Part shown: piece by piece, positions 9,176-17,637 of the stretch | Position numbering within the stretch: position 1 is the stretch's first letter | How the letters are laid out: each line of letters opens with the position of its first letter | Origin: Nocardioides nitrophenolicus | GTDB taxonomy: Bacteria; Actinomycetota; Actinomycetes; Propionibacteriales; Nocardioidaceae | Reading direction: 5' to 3' | Assembly (NCBI RefSeq): GCF_016907515.1 | Contig: NZ_JAFBBY010000001.1 | Span: forward strand, 1,612,001 to 1,676,000 | Length of the DNA: 64,000 nucleotides | Position numbers and translations under genes: made by a program | Notes under the pieces: generated by a model | Told to the model about the DNA's origin: nothing | The model's input: the letters and a program-made list of their open reading frames with translations, nothing else | The model's database searches: none

Positions 9176-9394
9176 GCGTCCTGCTTCCTCGTAGTGCGGT
9201 CCGGGTCACGGCCCGGCGGTGAGGAGGACCGTAGGAAGCCGGCGGCGGGCGGCGCGTCGGTCGATCTACGTATCTGCGCGCCGGCCCGCGGGGACGAAAC
9301 ACGACTGTTACGACCGGACCCCGCCGGATACGTCGAACGACCGACGCCCGTGCCGAGCCGGCGTCCCTACGTTGGTGGCCGAAGGGAGGTGCTC
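9176..9394. other. Divergent intergenic region between the SDR operon and eutB
   Basis: This 219-bp stretch separates two divergent operons and must carry both promoters. I see no convincing -35/-10 pair. I looked for a cobalamin riboswitch ahead of the B12-dependent eutB and did not find a recognisable B12 box. The only clear element is the eutB ribosome binding site, AAGGGAGG at 9382-9389. Confidence 0.5.
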
Positions 9395-10795
9395 GTGCCC
9401 TACACGCACCAGGTCCGCGGCCGGTCCTACACGTTCGGCTCGCTCGTCGAGGTCCTCGGCAAGGCGTCCCCGCCCCGCTCGGGCGACGTCCTCGCCGGCA
9501 GCGGGGCCACGTCGGCCGCCGAGCGCGCGGCCGCCCAGTGGGTCCTCGCCGACGTACCGCTGACCGCCTTCCTGGAGCAGCCGGTCGTGCCGTACGAGAG
9601 CGACGAGGTCACCCGGCTGATCCTCGACAGCCACGACGCGGCCGCCTTCGCGCCCGTGCGCGGGCTCACCGTCGGCGGTCTACGCGAGTGGCTGCTCGCC
9701 ACCGCGACCGGGCCGTTCCCGGCGGCGGCGCTCGCCGCCGTCGCCCCGGGGCTGACCCCGGAGATGGTGGCGGCGGTCAGCAAGCTGATGCGCAACCAGG
9801 AGCTGATCTCCGTCGCCGCCGCCACCGAGGTGGTGACCGGCTTCCGGTCGACCCTCGGCCTGCGCGGCCGGCTCGCGACCCGGCTCCAGCCGAACCATCC
9901 CGCGGACGACCCGGCGGGCGTGGCCGCGGCCGTGCTCGACGGCCTGCTGCTCGGCTGCGGCGACGCCATGATCGGCATCAACCCGGCGTCCGACAGTCCC
10001 GAGACGGTGGCCCGCCTCCTCCGGCTGCTGGACGACGTCCGGCAGCGCTACGAGATCCCCACCCAGTCGTGCGTCCTCACCCACCTCACCACGACCCTCG
10101 ACCTGATCGCCGCGGGCGAGCCGGTCGACCTGGTCTTCCAGTCGATCGCGGGCACCGAGGCGGCCAATGCGGGCTTCGGCGTGGACCTCGCCCTGCTCGC
10201 CGAGGGCCGCGACGCGGCCCGCTCGCTCGGGCGCGGCGAGGTCGGCGACCAGGTCATGTACTTCGAGACCGGGCAGGGCTCGGCGCTCTCCGCCGACGCC
10301 CATCGCGGCACCGACGGCCGACCCGTCGACCAGCAGACCCTGGAGGCGCGCGCGTACGCCGTCGCCCGGGCGTTCGATCCCTTCCTGGTCAACACCGTCG
10401 TCGGGTTCATCGGCCCGGAGTACCTCTACGACGGCAGGCAGATCGTCCGGGCCGGGCTCGAGGACCACTTCTGCGGCAAGGTGCTCGGCCTCCCGATGGG
10501 CGTCGACGTCTGCTACACCAACCACGCCGAGGCCGACTCCGACGACACCGACACCCTGCTCACCCTGCTCGTCGCGGCCGGCACCACCTTCGTGATCACC
10601 GTCCCGGGCGCCGACGACGTGATGCTCGGCTACCAGTCGACCAGCTGCCACGACGCGCTCTACGCCCGCCGGATCGGCCGCAAGCGGCCGGCGCCGGAGT
10701 TCGAGGCCTGGCTGGACCGGGTCGGCCTGCTCACCGAGGACGGCGGCATCCACCCGGTCGACCCCGCCCACAGCCTGCTGCGGGAGCTGGTGTGA
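9395..10795 (+). CDS. eutB: Ethanolamine ammonia-lyase large subunit
   Basis: A 466-residue protein, about the usual EutB length. The GTG at 9395 follows AAGGGAGG; earlier in-frame starts are non-coding. With EutC and adenosylcobalamin it converts ethanolamine to acetaldehyde and ammonia. Family segments are present along the whole length: YTFGSLVEVLGKASPPRSGD at the N-terminus, GCGDAMIGINPASD, SQFSIAGTEAAN-type sequence (here FQSIAGTEAANAGFG), LYDGRQIVRAGLEDHFCGK and LPMGVDVCYTNHAEADSDD. The stop overlaps the eutC start (GTGA), so the subunits are translationally coupled. No eut microcompartment shell, eutA reactivase or eutR regulator is in the window, so this is a stand-alone cytosolic pair beside SDRs and amidases. 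Confidence 0.96.
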   Translation: MPYTHQVRGRSYTFGSLVEVLGKASPPRSGDVLAGSGATSAAERAAAQWVLADVPLTAFLEQPVVPYESDEVTRLILDSHDAAAFAPVRGLTVGGLREWLLATATGPFPAAALAAVAPGLTPEMVAAVSKLMRNQELISVAAATEVVTGFRSTLGLRGRLATRLQPNHPADDPAGVAAAVLDGLLLGCGDAMIGINPASDSPETVARLLRLLDDVRQRYEIPTQSCVLTHLTTTLDLIAAGEPVDLVFQSIAGTEAANAGFGVDLALLAEGRDAARSLGRGEVGDQVMYFETGQGSALSADAHRGTDGRPVDQQTLEARAYAVARAFDPFLVNTVVGFIGPEYLYDGRQIVRAGLEDHFCGKVLGLPMGVDVCYTNHAEADSDDTDTLLTLLVAAGTTFVITVPGADDVMLGYQSTSCHDALYARRIGRKRPAPEFEAWLDRVGLLTEDGGIHPVDPAHSLLRELV

Positions 10796-11517
10796 GCGAC
10801 TTCTGGCAGCCGCTGCGCGCCCACACGCCCGCCCGGATCGGCCAGCAGCGGCACGGCGAGGCGCCCGGCACCCGGGAGCGGCTCGAGTTCGCGACCGCGC
10901 ACGCCGCCGCCCGCGACGCCGTGCACCAGCCGCTCGACGTGCCCGCGCTGGTCGCCGAGCTCGCCACGGTCGACGGGCTCGCACCCGCCCAGGTGGTGGC
11001 CTCGGCGGCACCCGACCGGCCGACGTACCTCACCCGGCCGGATCTGGGCCGGCGCCCCCGCGACCCGCTGCCGGTGGCCGCCGCCGAGACCGACCTGGTC
11101 GTCGTACTGGCCGACGGGCTGAGCGCGCTCGCGGTCCAGCGGCACGCGGTCGCGGTGCTCCGGGCGCTGCTGCCGCTGCTGCCGGACTCGACCCGGCTCG
11201 CCCCTCCGGTCGTCGCGACCCAGGCCCGGGTCGCCCTGGCCGACCACGTCGGCGCGGCCTGGCGCGCCCGGCTGGCGCTGGTGCTCATCGGCGAGCGCCC
11301 CGGCCTCTCCACCGCCGACAGCCTCGGCGCCTATCTCACCTGGGCGCCGCGTCCCGGCGTCGCCGACTCAGCCCGCAACTGCGTCTCCAACATCCACCCG
11401 CCCCACGGCCTCGACCACCTCACCGCGGCCCGGACGATCGCCACGCTCGCGCGGGGCGCCGAGCTGCTCGGTGCCACGGGCGTGGCGCTCAAGGCGGGCA
11501 GCATCGCGCTCGGCTGA
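10792..11517 (+). CDS. eutC: Ethanolamine ammonia-lyase small subunit
   Basis: A 241-residue protein starting at the GTG at 10792 that overlaps the eutB stop by 4 bp. The N-terminus (FWQPLRAHTPARIGQQR) and the C-terminal block RNCVSNIHPPHGLDH are characteristic of EutC, which provides part of the adenosylcobalamin-binding site; the mid-region VVVLADGLSALAVQRHA is also typical. With EutB it forms the active lyase. The gene is the last of the plus-strand operon and is followed by two inverted repeats before the convergent TetR gene. Confidence 0.95.
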   Translation: MSDFWQPLRAHTPARIGQQRHGEAPGTRERLEFATAHAAARDAVHQPLDVPALVAELATVDGLAPAQVVASAAPDRPTYLTRPDLGRRPRDPLPVAAAETDLVVVLADGLSALAVQRHAVAVLRALLPLLPDSTRLAPPVVATQARVALADHVGAAWRARLALVLIGERPGLSTADSLGAYLTWAPRPGVADSARNCVSNIHPPHGLDHLTAARTIATLARGAELLGATGVALKAGSIALG

Positions 11518-11544
11518 CCTGCTCCCTCGTGGTCGCCTGGTCCA

Positions 11545-11638
11545 CGTCGTATCTGACCAACGGGCTGTCTCTTCGCCGGATTTCCGAGCCATTCGTCAGA
11601 TACGACGAAAGGACCCGGCCACAGGATCAGGCCGGGTC
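11545..11638. terminator. Two inverted repeats between convergent eutC and tetR (likely bidirectional terminator)
   Basis: A perfect 13-bp inverted repeat, CGTCGTATCTGAC at 11545-11557 and its complement at 11595-11607, encloses 37 bp. A second, tighter hairpin follows: GACCCGGCC at 11612-11620 pairing with GGCCGGGTC at 11630-11638 over a 9-nt loop, overlapping the tetR stop codon. GAAA lies between the two, which reads as a short U run (TTTC) on the minus strand. Position between convergent genes favours termination in both directions. Confidence 0.6.
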
Positions 11639-12220
11639 GCGCGGCCACCACGCGGGCAGCAGCCGTCCGTAGATCTCGAGCAGGTCGTCCACCGACAGGT
11701 CCGGCAGGTCCAGCCAGGCGGCGATCACGCCGACCGTCCCGTCGGCGATGAAGCGGGCCGCGACGTCCGTCACGGCGGCCGGCGGCTGCCCCGGTACGTC
11801 GAGCGGCACGTCGACGCCGGAGACCTCGCGCAGCAGCCGGCCGCTCTCGAGGAAGTGCCGCCCGAGCATGCCGCGCAGGCCGTGGTCGGCGTCCCCGGCG
11901 GCGAGGCCGGCCCGGTAGAGCTCGGCATGGCGCGCGACGTGCTCCAGCACGCCGCGGGTGACGGCGGTGACCGCGCGGCCCACCTCCTCCGGCGGGGTGC
12001 CGGGCGCCGGCAGGCCGGCGCGCAGCTCGTCGAGCTCCGCGCCGAGCGCCTGCTGGAGCAGCTCGTCCACCGAGCCGGCGTGCTGGTAGACCGTCGAGCG
12101 GTGCACCCCCGCGGCGGTCGCGATCGCGGTCATCGAGAGGTCCGCGATCGACTGCTCGGCGGCCAGTCGGAGCACCGCCTCGTGGAGCAGGGCCCGACTG
12201 CGGACCTGGCGGGGATCCAT
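11627..12220 (-). CDS. TetR-family transcriptional regulator
   Basis: A 197-residue repressor-type protein. Residues about 8-55 form the TetR DNA-binding domain, including the helix-turn-helix MTAIATAAGVHRSTVYQHAG. The rest is a helical ligand-binding and dimerisation domain of normal size. It is divergent from the SDR at 12320, with 99 bp between them, and two 20-bp imperfect palindromes lie in that gap. The simplest model is autorepression plus control of the SDR. The ligand is unknown. Confidence 0.93.
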   Translation of the reverse strand: MDPRQVRSRALLHEAVLRLAAEQSIADLSMTAIATAAGVHRSTVYQHAGSVDELLQQALGAELDELRAGLPAPGTPPEEVGRAVTAVTRGVLEHVARHAELYRAGLAAGDADHGLRGMLGRHFLESGRLLREVSGVDVPLDVPGQPPAAVTDVAARFIADGTVGVIAAWLDLPDLSVDDLLEIYGRLLPAWWPRDPA

Positions 12221-12230
12221 GGCGGAATGT

Positions 12231-12250
12231 TATCCGACATCTGTCGGTTA
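12231..12250. promoter_or_regulatory. TetR-type operator, proximal to tetR
   Basis: A 20-bp imperfect palindrome, TATCCGACA-TC-TGTCGGTTA, with 8 of 9 arm positions complementary. It lies 11 bp upstream of the tetR start, so a bound repressor would block its own transcription. Confidence 0.65.
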
Positions 12251-12256
12251 GACATC

Positions 12257-12276
12257 TATTCGACAACCGTCGGATA
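12257..12276. promoter_or_regulatory. TetR-type operator, proximal to the SDR gene
   Basis: A second 20-bp imperfect palindrome, TATTCGACA-AC-CGTCGGATA, with 7 of 9 arm positions complementary. It has the same TATxCGAC half-site as the first operator and its centre is 26 bp away. Two dimers could bind side by side between the divergent genes. Confidence 0.62.
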
Positions 12277-12319
12277 GATAGCTGGGGCCGCGAGCCGCGG
12301 CCCGGAACCGGAGGAAGAC

Positions 12320-13075
12320 ATGGCCACCTATGACGTTGCAGACCGCTCCGCGATCGTCACCGGAGGCGGCTCGGGCATCGGCCGCGCCGTCGCCGAGCTG
12401 CTCGCCGCCAACGGAGCGGCCGTCCTGGTCGCCGACCTCGACGCCACCGCCGCGGCCGAGGTCGTCGCCGCGATCACTGAGGCCGGCGGCACCGCCGCCT
12501 CCTTCGTCGGCGACGTGAGCGACCCCGAGGTCGCCGCCGCGCTCGTCACCGCCGCCCAGGAGCTGGCGCCGCTGCGCATCGCCGTCAACAACGCCGGCAT
12601 CGGCGGCGCCGACGCCCCCGTCGGCGACTACCCGATCGAGAGCTGGCGCAAGGTCGTCGAGGTCAACCTCAACGCCGTCTTCTACGGCGTCCGCGCCCAG
12701 GTCCCCGCCATCGCGGCCAACGGCGGCGGCTCGATCGTCAACATGGCCTCGGTGCTCGGGTCGGTGGGGATCGCCGGCTCCTCGGCGTACGTCACCACCA
12801 AGCACGGCCTGCTCGGCCTCACCAAGAACGCCGCGCTCGAGCACAGCGCCCAGGGCGTCCGGGTCACCGCGGTCGGCCCGGGCTTCATCTCGACCCCGCT
12901 GCTCGAGGCCACCCTCGACGCCGAGACCCAGCAGGCCCTCGCCGACAAGCACGCCACCGGTCGCCTCGGCACCTCCGAGGAGGTGGCCCACCTGGTCGCC
13001 TTCCTCGCCTCCGACGCGGCGAGCTTCATCACCGGCAGCTACCACCTGGTCGACGGCGGGTACGCCGCGTCCTGA
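12320..13075 (+). CDS. SDR-family NAD(P)-dependent oxidoreductase
   Basis: A 251-residue classical SDR with TGGGSGIG, NNAGIGGAD, the catalytic Ser in MASVLGS and the YVTTK pair, all intact. An Asp after beta-2 (LVADLDAT) suggests NAD(H). The ATG at 12320 follows GGAGGAAG. It is transcribed alone, divergent from the TetR gene, and probably repressed by it through the palindromes at 12231-12276. It converges on the DUF336 gene with 6 bp between the stops. The substrate is unknown. Confidence 0.92.
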   Translation: MATYDVADRSAIVTGGGSGIGRAVAELLAANGAAVLVADLDATAAAEVVAAITEAGGTAASFVGDVSDPEVAAALVTAAQELAPLRIAVNNAGIGGADAPVGDYPIESWRKVVEVNLNAVFYGVRAQVPAIAANGGGSIVNMASVLGSVGIAGSSAYVTTKHGLLGLTKNAALEHSAQGVRVTAVGPGFISTPLLEATLDAETQQALADKHATGRLGTSEEVAHLVAFLASDAASFITGSYHLVDGGYAAS

Positions 13076-13081
13076 GCCCGG

Positions 13082-13501
13082 TCAGCCGGCCGGACCGAGG
13101 TCACCGGCCACCCGGGCGATCGCCGCGTCCTGCGCGGAGGTCCCGCCGCTGACGGCCACCGCGCCGACCACCTGGCGCCCCACCCGGACCAGATCGCCGC
13201 CCGCGAGGGGCGTGAAGGCCGGCACGGTGCCGACGGCGGCCCGGAACACCGGGTCGGCGGCAGAGCGCTCCTCCCAGGTCGTCGTCGGCACGCCGAACGC
13301 GGCCGCCGTGGCCGCCTTGCCCCGGGCCGCGGCGGCCGCGAGGGCGGGGACGCCGTCCATCCGGGCGGTGAGGACCGGCTCGCCCCAGGGGTCGGCCACG
13401 ACCACGGCGACGGAGACGGCCCGTTCGGTCGCCGCGGCGACGGCGCGGGCCAGCACCGTGGTGGCCTCGTCGAGTGTCAGCACCGCCTGCACGCGGGGCA
13501 T
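13082..13501 (-). CDS. GlcG/HbpS/PduO C-terminal-like (DUF336) protein
   Basis: A 139-residue protein of the DUF336 family, starting at the ATG at 13501. Family features are the alternating small-residue helices and strands: AVAAATERAVSVAVVVADPW, then GKAATAAAFGVPT, then GAVAVSGGTSAQDAAIARVA at the C-terminus. Known relatives include heme-binding HbpS, GlcG, and the C-terminal domain of the cobalamin adenosyltransferase PduO, so a cofactor-binding role is plausible near the B12-dependent eutBC. It is the third gene of a tight trio after RidA and the mini-PdxS, with 4 bp after the mini-PdxS stop. Its specific function is not known. Confidence 0.8.
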   Translation of the reverse strand: MPRVQAVLTLDEATTVLARAVAAATERAVSVAVVVADPWGEPVLTARMDGVPALAAAAARGKAATAAAFGVPTTTWEERSAADPVFRAAVGTVPAFTPLAGGDLVRVGRQVVGAVAVSGGTSAQDAAIARVAGDLGPAG

Positions 13502-13505
13502 CGCG

Positions 13506-13826
13506 TCACCAGCCGCGCTCGGCGAACTGGATCGAGCGGGCCGGCTCGTCGACGTTGATGCCGACCATGGCCTCGCCCGGGTTGGTCGCACCGCACACGA
13601 AGGGGACCGTGAAGTCCCACTTGTCGATGTGGTTGGCGTAGTCGGCCGGGGTCAGCACCTCGGACTCGTCGATGTAGTCCACCCCCAGGGACTGCAGCAC
13701 CTGAGCCTCGGCGTCCTCGGCGATCTTGGCCTGCTCGGGGGTGACCACGTCCATGATGACGCCGCCCTTGAGCATCTCGGCCATGCCACGCTTCACGCGG
13801 ATCGAGCCGGTGGCGCCGGCGCTCAC
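13506..13826 (-). CDS. Mini-PdxS: internally deleted pyridoxal 5'-phosphate synthase-like protein
   Basis: A 106-residue protein from the GTG at 13826, which overlaps the ridA stop (GTGA). It reads as PdxS with two large internal deletions. Residues 8-39 ([20 protein letters not shown], then EQAKIAEDA) match the PdxS N-terminus. Residues 40-86 ([20 protein letters not shown], then VPFVCGATN) match the region after the first active-site lysine. Residues 87-106 (MVGINVDE, then AERGW) match the extreme C-terminus of actinobacterial PdxS. By Bacillus PdxS numbering, recalled not aligned by software, both catalytic lysines (81 and 149) and most of the barrel are gone, while the Asp24 and Asp102 neighbourhoods remain. 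The frame is intact and coupled on both sides, arguing against a random pseudogene. It cannot be a normal PLP synthase. Confidence 0.78.
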   Translation of the reverse strand: MSAGATGSIRVKRGMAEMLKGGVIMDVVTPEQAKIAEDAEAQVLQSLGVDYIDESEVLTPADYANHIDKWDFTVPFVCGATNPGEAMVGINVDEPARSIQFAERGW

Positions 13827-14209
13827 GCCGATCCCTCCCCGACGTAGGCCCACGCCTCGACCTCGAGCAGCATTCGCGGGTCGAGCAGCGCGGAGACGAC
13901 GACCGTCGTACTCGCGGGGGCGGAGCCGGACGCGAAGGCCTCGCCCTTCGCCTTGCTGTACGACGGGAAGTGCGCGGCATCGGTGAGGTAGCACACCAGC
14001 TTGGTGACCTGCGCCAGCGTCGCGCCAGCCTCGGCCAGCGCCAGGTCGATGTTGGTGAAGCACTGCCGGGCCTGCTCGTACGGGTCGTCGGTGGCGATCC
14101 GCGCCGAGGCGTCGAGGGCGACCTGACCCGACAGCACCACGAAGTCGCCGCTGCGCACCGCCTGCGACATCCCGTCGAAGCGCAGGTGCGGCGGGTTGAA
14201 GCCCATCAC
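13823..14209 (-). CDS. RidA/YjgF/UK114-family enamine-imine deaminase
   Basis: A 128-residue protein starting at the GTG at 14209, or the adjacent ATG at 14206. Both overlap the upstream SDR stop, so translation is coupled. The family pattern is clear: [50 protein letters not shown] and the C-terminal [10 protein letters not shown]. RidA proteins hydrolyse reactive enamines and imines such as 2-aminoacrylate made by PLP enzymes or amine oxidation. The usual catalytic Arg before the C-terminal acidic segment is here in DPRMLLEVE. It is followed by the mini-PdxS and a DUF336 gene, a grouping I do not recognise. Confidence 0.9.
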   Translation of the reverse strand: MMGFNPPHLRFDGMSQAVRSGDFVVLSGQVALDASARIATDDPYEQARQCFTNIDLALAEAGATLAQVTKLVCYLTDAAHFPSYSKAKGEAFASGSAPASTTVVVSALLDPRMLLEVEAWAYVGEGSA

Positions 14210-15039
14210 GGCATGCCCGCGGACGCGGCGGTGCTGACGTCGATCGTCGTCCCGCTGACGTAGCGGGCGTCGTCGGAGACCAGGTAGAGCACGGCCTTCG
14301 AGATGTCCTCGGGCGCCACCCAGGGGACCCCCATCGGGCTCATCGCGGCGTACGCCGGCTCGACCTGGTCACGGGTCGGGGCGTCGAGGTCGGGGCAGAA
14401 CAGCCCGTAGAGCGCGTCGTTGTGGACCATCGCGGTGTCGACGGTGGCGGGGCAGACGGCGTTGACGGTGATCCCCGACGAGGCGGCCTCCAGGGCGAGC
14501 GTCTTGACCAGGCCGATCACGCCCCACTTCGCGGCGACGTAGTGGGCGAGGTTGGGGTTGCCCATCCGCCCGCCCATCGACGACGTGGCCACGATCCTGC
14601 CCCTGCCCTGCTGGAGCATCGGGCGCACCGCGGCGCGCATCGTCTTGAAGACACCGGTCAGGTCGACCCCGATCATCTCGTCCCAGGCGGCGTCATCGAG
14701 CTCCCAGAACTTCGCGAAGCCGCAGACGCCGGCATTGGCGACGGCGATGTCGAGCGACCCGAACCGGTCGACCGCGTCGGCGACGACCGCCTCGATCGCA
14801 TCGGTGTCGCGGACGTCGCCCTGCACCGTGTGGCAGGCGACGCCGAGCGCCTCGACCTGTGCCTTGGTCTCGGCGAGGTCGTCCGGCGTGGCGAGGGGGT
14901 ACGGGATGGTCGCGAGGTCGGCACAGAGGTCGACCGCGACGACGTTCGCGCCCTCCGCGGCGAGGGTCAGGGCGTGCGAGCGTCCCTGGCCGCGAGCGGC
15001 GCCGGTGATCAGCGCGGTCCTGCCGTCGAGCTTGCCCAT
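14206..15039 (-). CDS. Mycofactocin-coupled SDR-family oxidoreductase
   Basis: A 277-residue SDR with features of the mycofactocin-coupled subfamily: [16 protein letters not shown] in place of the usual TGxxxGIG context, [14 protein letters not shown] with the [17 protein letters not shown] insertion, and a long C-terminal loop ([20 protein letters not shown]). The catalytic Ser (VATSSMGG) and YVAAK pair are intact. Members of this group hold NAD tightly and pass electrons to mycofactocin during alcohol oxidation. The mft genes themselves are not in this window. It heads the ridA/mini-PdxS/DUF336 group and lies 43 bp after the second ABC permease. Confidence 0.9.
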   Translation of the reverse strand: MGKLDGRTALITGAARGQGRSHALTLAAEGANVVAVDLCADLATIPYPLATPDDLAETKAQVEALGVACHTVQGDVRDTDAIEAVVADAVDRFGSLDIAVANAGVCGFAKFWELDDAAWDEMIGVDLTGVFKTMRAAVRPMLQQGRGRIVATSSMGGRMGNPNLAHYVAAKWGVIGLVKTLALEAASSGITVNAVCPATVDTAMVHNDALYGLFCPDLDAPTRDQVEPAYAAMSPMGVPWVAPEDISKAVLYLVSDDARYVSGTTIDVSTAASAGMP

Positions 15040-15082
15040 GTCGTTCTCCTTCTCGGGTGGTCGGTGCGAGGAGCGGAGGCGG

Positions 15083-16120
15083 TCAGCCGTCCGCGCGCAC
15101 CGAGAGCTTGCGGAGCTTGGTGAGGACGACGGCGAGGATCAGCGCACCGCCCTGGAAGGTGGAGATCACCCAGAACGGGATCCCCTGCAGCTGCAGGCCG
15201 TTGATGCCGATCGCGAGGATCGCCAGGCCGACCAGCAGACCGGGGACGTTGAACCGGCCCGGCTTGATCATGGTCGAGCCGAGGAACGCCGCGGCGTACG
15301 ACGGCAGCAGGTACTGCGCCCCGACGTCCGGCTGCCCGGTCCCGATCCGGGAGGTGTAGACGAGACCGGCCAGCGAGGCGCAGAGGCCGGAGATGACGAA
15401 GGCCAGAACCAGGATCCGGTTGGTCGGTACGCCGGCCAGCCGGGACTGCTCGCGGCCGAAGCCGGTGGCGTAGATCATCCGGCCCAGCGGGGTCATCTCC
15501 AGCACGTAGAAGACGATCAGCGCGAGCACGACGACCAGCACGATGGGGTTCGGGATGCCGAACAGCTCGCCGCGGCCGAGGTCGGTGAAGGACGTCGGGA
15601 TGTCGCGCGAGACGACCTGTCCGTTGGCCACCAGCTGCGAGACGCCCAGGAAGATCGAGCCGGACCCGAGCGTGACGATGAACGGGTCGATGCTGAGGCG
15701 CACCACCAGCAGCGCGTTGACCAGGCCGGCGCAGGAGCCGACCAGCAGCGTGATCAGGATGGCGAGCGGCACCGGCATCGAGCCGGCCGTCTGCTGGAAG
15801 GTCCAGGCCGACGTGATCACCGACAGCGTGAGCACGCCGCCGATGGAGATGTCGAAGACCCCCGCGGCGAGCGGGAACAGCAGCCCCAGCGCGACCACCG
15901 CGGTGATCGTCTGGTTGTTGACGACCGCCAGCAGGTTGCTGCTGGTGAGGAAGACGCCGGGCGAGGCGATGGTGAACGCCACGATCATCGCGACGAGCAG
16001 CAGCGGCCCGGCCCAGCGGTCGAGCAGGTCGAGACCGATCCGGCCCGCCCGGTGCTCGGCGGGTCGCGCCGCCGGCACCTCCTCAGCCTGCTGCGTAGCA
16101 GAGCTCAACGATTCGCTCAC
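15083..16120 (-). CDS. Sugar-type ABC transporter permease (RbsC family), second system
   Basis: A 345-residue membrane protein with about ten hydrophobic helices and the RbsC-type block FPLAAGVFDISIGGVLTLS. The GTG at 16120 has AAGGAGA 6-7 nt upstream and the gene overlaps the end of its ATPase by 38 bp, an unusually long overlap that seems real because both ends are well supported. It belongs to the second importer with the ATPase (16083-17606) and the lipoprotein (17638-18789). The ligand is unknown. Confidence 0.92.
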   Translation of the reverse strand: MSESLSSATQQAEEVPAARPAEHRAGRIGLDLLDRWAGPLLLVAMIVAFTIASPGVFLTSSNLLAVVNNQTITAVVALGLLFPLAAGVFDISIGGVLTLSVITSAWTFQQTAGSMPVPLAILITLLVGSCAGLVNALLVVRLSIDPFIVTLGSGSIFLGVSQLVANGQVVSRDIPTSFTDLGRGELFGIPNPIVLVVVLALIVFYVLEMTPLGRMIYATGFGREQSRLAGVPTNRILVLAFVISGLCASLAGLVYTSRIGTGQPDVGAQYLLPSYAAAFLGSTMIKPGRFNVPGLLVGLAILAIGINGLQLQGIPFWVISTFQGGALILAVVLTKLRKLSVRADG

Positions 16121-17606
16121 GGGTGATCTCCTTGTCGGTCAGTTCGTCGGCGACGACGCCGTCGCGCAGCACCAGGACGCGGTCACAGGTGGCGGCGAGG
16201 TCGTCGGTGTCGGAGGAGCACAGGAGGACGGCGGTGCCCTCGGTGCGTGCCGCTTCGACGAGGAGGCGCAGGATCTCGGCGGTGCCGCCGACATCGACGC
16301 CGTGGGTGGGCTCCTCCAGCACCAGCACGCGCGGTGCGGTGCGCAGGAGGCGCGCCACGTAGGCCTTCTGGGCGTTGCCGCCGCTGAGCAGCTCGATCGG
16401 CCGCTGCACGTCGGGCGGCCGGATCCGGTAGCGCTCGACGAGGGCGACGGCGTCCGCGCGCTCGGCGCGGTGCCGGAACCGCCCCCCGCGCCAGTACGGC
16501 GCCAGGTCGGCGATCGTGATGTTCTCGGCCACGGTCATGCCCGTGATCCGCTTCTGGTCGCGCTCGCCGGGCAGCACCGCGACACCGAGCCGCCGCAGCG
16601 ACCGGACCCCGGGCCGCGGCACCGGAGCGCCGCCGACCAGCACCGCGCCCGACCGCAGTGCCGAGCGTCCCTGGAGCAGCCGGACCACCTCGTGCACACC
16701 GGAGCCGGCGAGGCCGGCGACGCCGAGCACCTCGCCCTCGCGCAGCGTGAGGCTGGCACCGGCGAGCTCGCGCCCCGCGACGACGCCGGCCAGCTCGAGG
16801 ACCGGCGCGCCCGTCGTCCGTCCGGCGGCGCGGTCGGAGGTGTGCACGGCCTCGACCTCGCTGCCGGCGATGACCCGGGCGAGGTCCTCGCGGGTGAGCG
16901 CCGAGACGCTCTCCTGCAGGACGACGGCACCGTCGCGCAGCACCGTCACCCGGTCGGCGAGGTCGACGACCTCCTCCAGCCGGTGGGTCACGTAGACCAC
17001 CCCGACGCCGCGGGCCGCGAGCGTGCGGACCAGCCGGAACAGGTGCTGCACCTGCTCCTCCGGCAGGGCGGCCGAGGCCTCGTCGAGGACGAGGACCCGG
17101 ATCGCGTCGGGGTCGTCGATCGCCCGGGCGATCGCGACCTCGGTCCGCTCGACGGCGGAGAGGCCGGCCACCTCGGCCGCCGGGTCGATGTGCCCGAGGC
17201 CGAGGTCGTCGAGCCGGGCCCGGGCCGCGGCACGCTCGTCGCGCCAGCGGATGGCGCCGAGCGTGCCGGCCCGGTAGGTGCCGACGCCGAGCCGGAGGTT
17301 CTCCAGCACCGACAGCTCGTCGACCAGACCGATGTCCTGGTGGATGATCCGGACACCGGCCCGGCTGACGGCCACCCCGTCGCCGAACCGCAGGCGCGAT
17401 CCGGCGACGGAGCAGTGCCCGGTGTCGGGCTGGTGGAACCCGGAGAGCACCTTGATCAAGGTCGACTTCCCGGAGCCGTTGTGGCCCAGCAGGGCGTGGA
17501 TCTCGCCGCGTGCGACGGTGAGGTCGACGCCGTCGAGGGCCCGCTGGCCGGGGAACGTCTTGACGATCCCGCGCAGCTCCAGGGCGGCCGCGTCGTCCGT
17601 GGTCAT
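16083..17606 (-). CDS. Sugar-type ABC transporter ATP-binding protein, second system
   Basis: A 507-residue fused double-domain ATPase. The first domain has Walker A GHNGSGKST and Walker B VLVLDEASAAL, with Ala-Ser replacing the usual Pro-Thr. The second has a degenerate P-loop (GLAGSGVHE), signature LSGGNAQKAYVARLL and VLVLEEPTHGVDVG. The degenerate second site is usual for the family. It overlaps the permease and lies 31 bp after the binding-protein gene. Confidence 0.93.
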   Translation of the reverse strand: MTTDDAAALELRGIVKTFPGQRALDGVDLTVARGEIHALLGHNGSGKSTLIKVLSGFHQPDTGHCSVAGSRLRFGDGVAVSRAGVRIIHQDIGLVDELSVLENLRLGVGTYRAGTLGAIRWRDERAAARARLDDLGLGHIDPAAEVAGLSAVERTEVAIARAIDDPDAIRVLVLDEASAALPEEQVQHLFRLVRTLAARGVGVVYVTHRLEEVVDLADRVTVLRDGAVVLQESVSALTREDLARVIAGSEVEAVHTSDRAAGRTTGAPVLELAGVVAGRELAGASLTLREGEVLGVAGLAGSGVHEVVRLLQGRSALRSGAVLVGGAPVPRPGVRSLRRLGVAVLPGERDQKRITGMTVAENITIADLAPYWRGGRFRHRAERADAVALVERYRIRPPDVQRPIELLSGGNAQKAYVARLLRTAPRVLVLEEPTHGVDVGGTAEILRLLVEAARTEGTAVLLCSSDTDDLAATCDRVLVLRDGVVADELTDKEITRERIVELCYAAG

Positions 17607-17637
17607 CGTGGTCTCCGCTCTCGCTGCTGCCGTCGGC

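Noticed and set aside
9176..9394. Possible cobalamin riboswitch before eutB
   Set aside because: No B12-box-like sequence or convincing stem layout was found by eye.
13506..13826. Mini-PdxS as a simple pseudogene
   Set aside because: The frame is uninterrupted, overlaps ridA at the start and leaves 4 bp to the next gene; both the true N- and C-terminal PdxS motifs are retained. I kept it as a gene but the pseudogene reading is not excluded.
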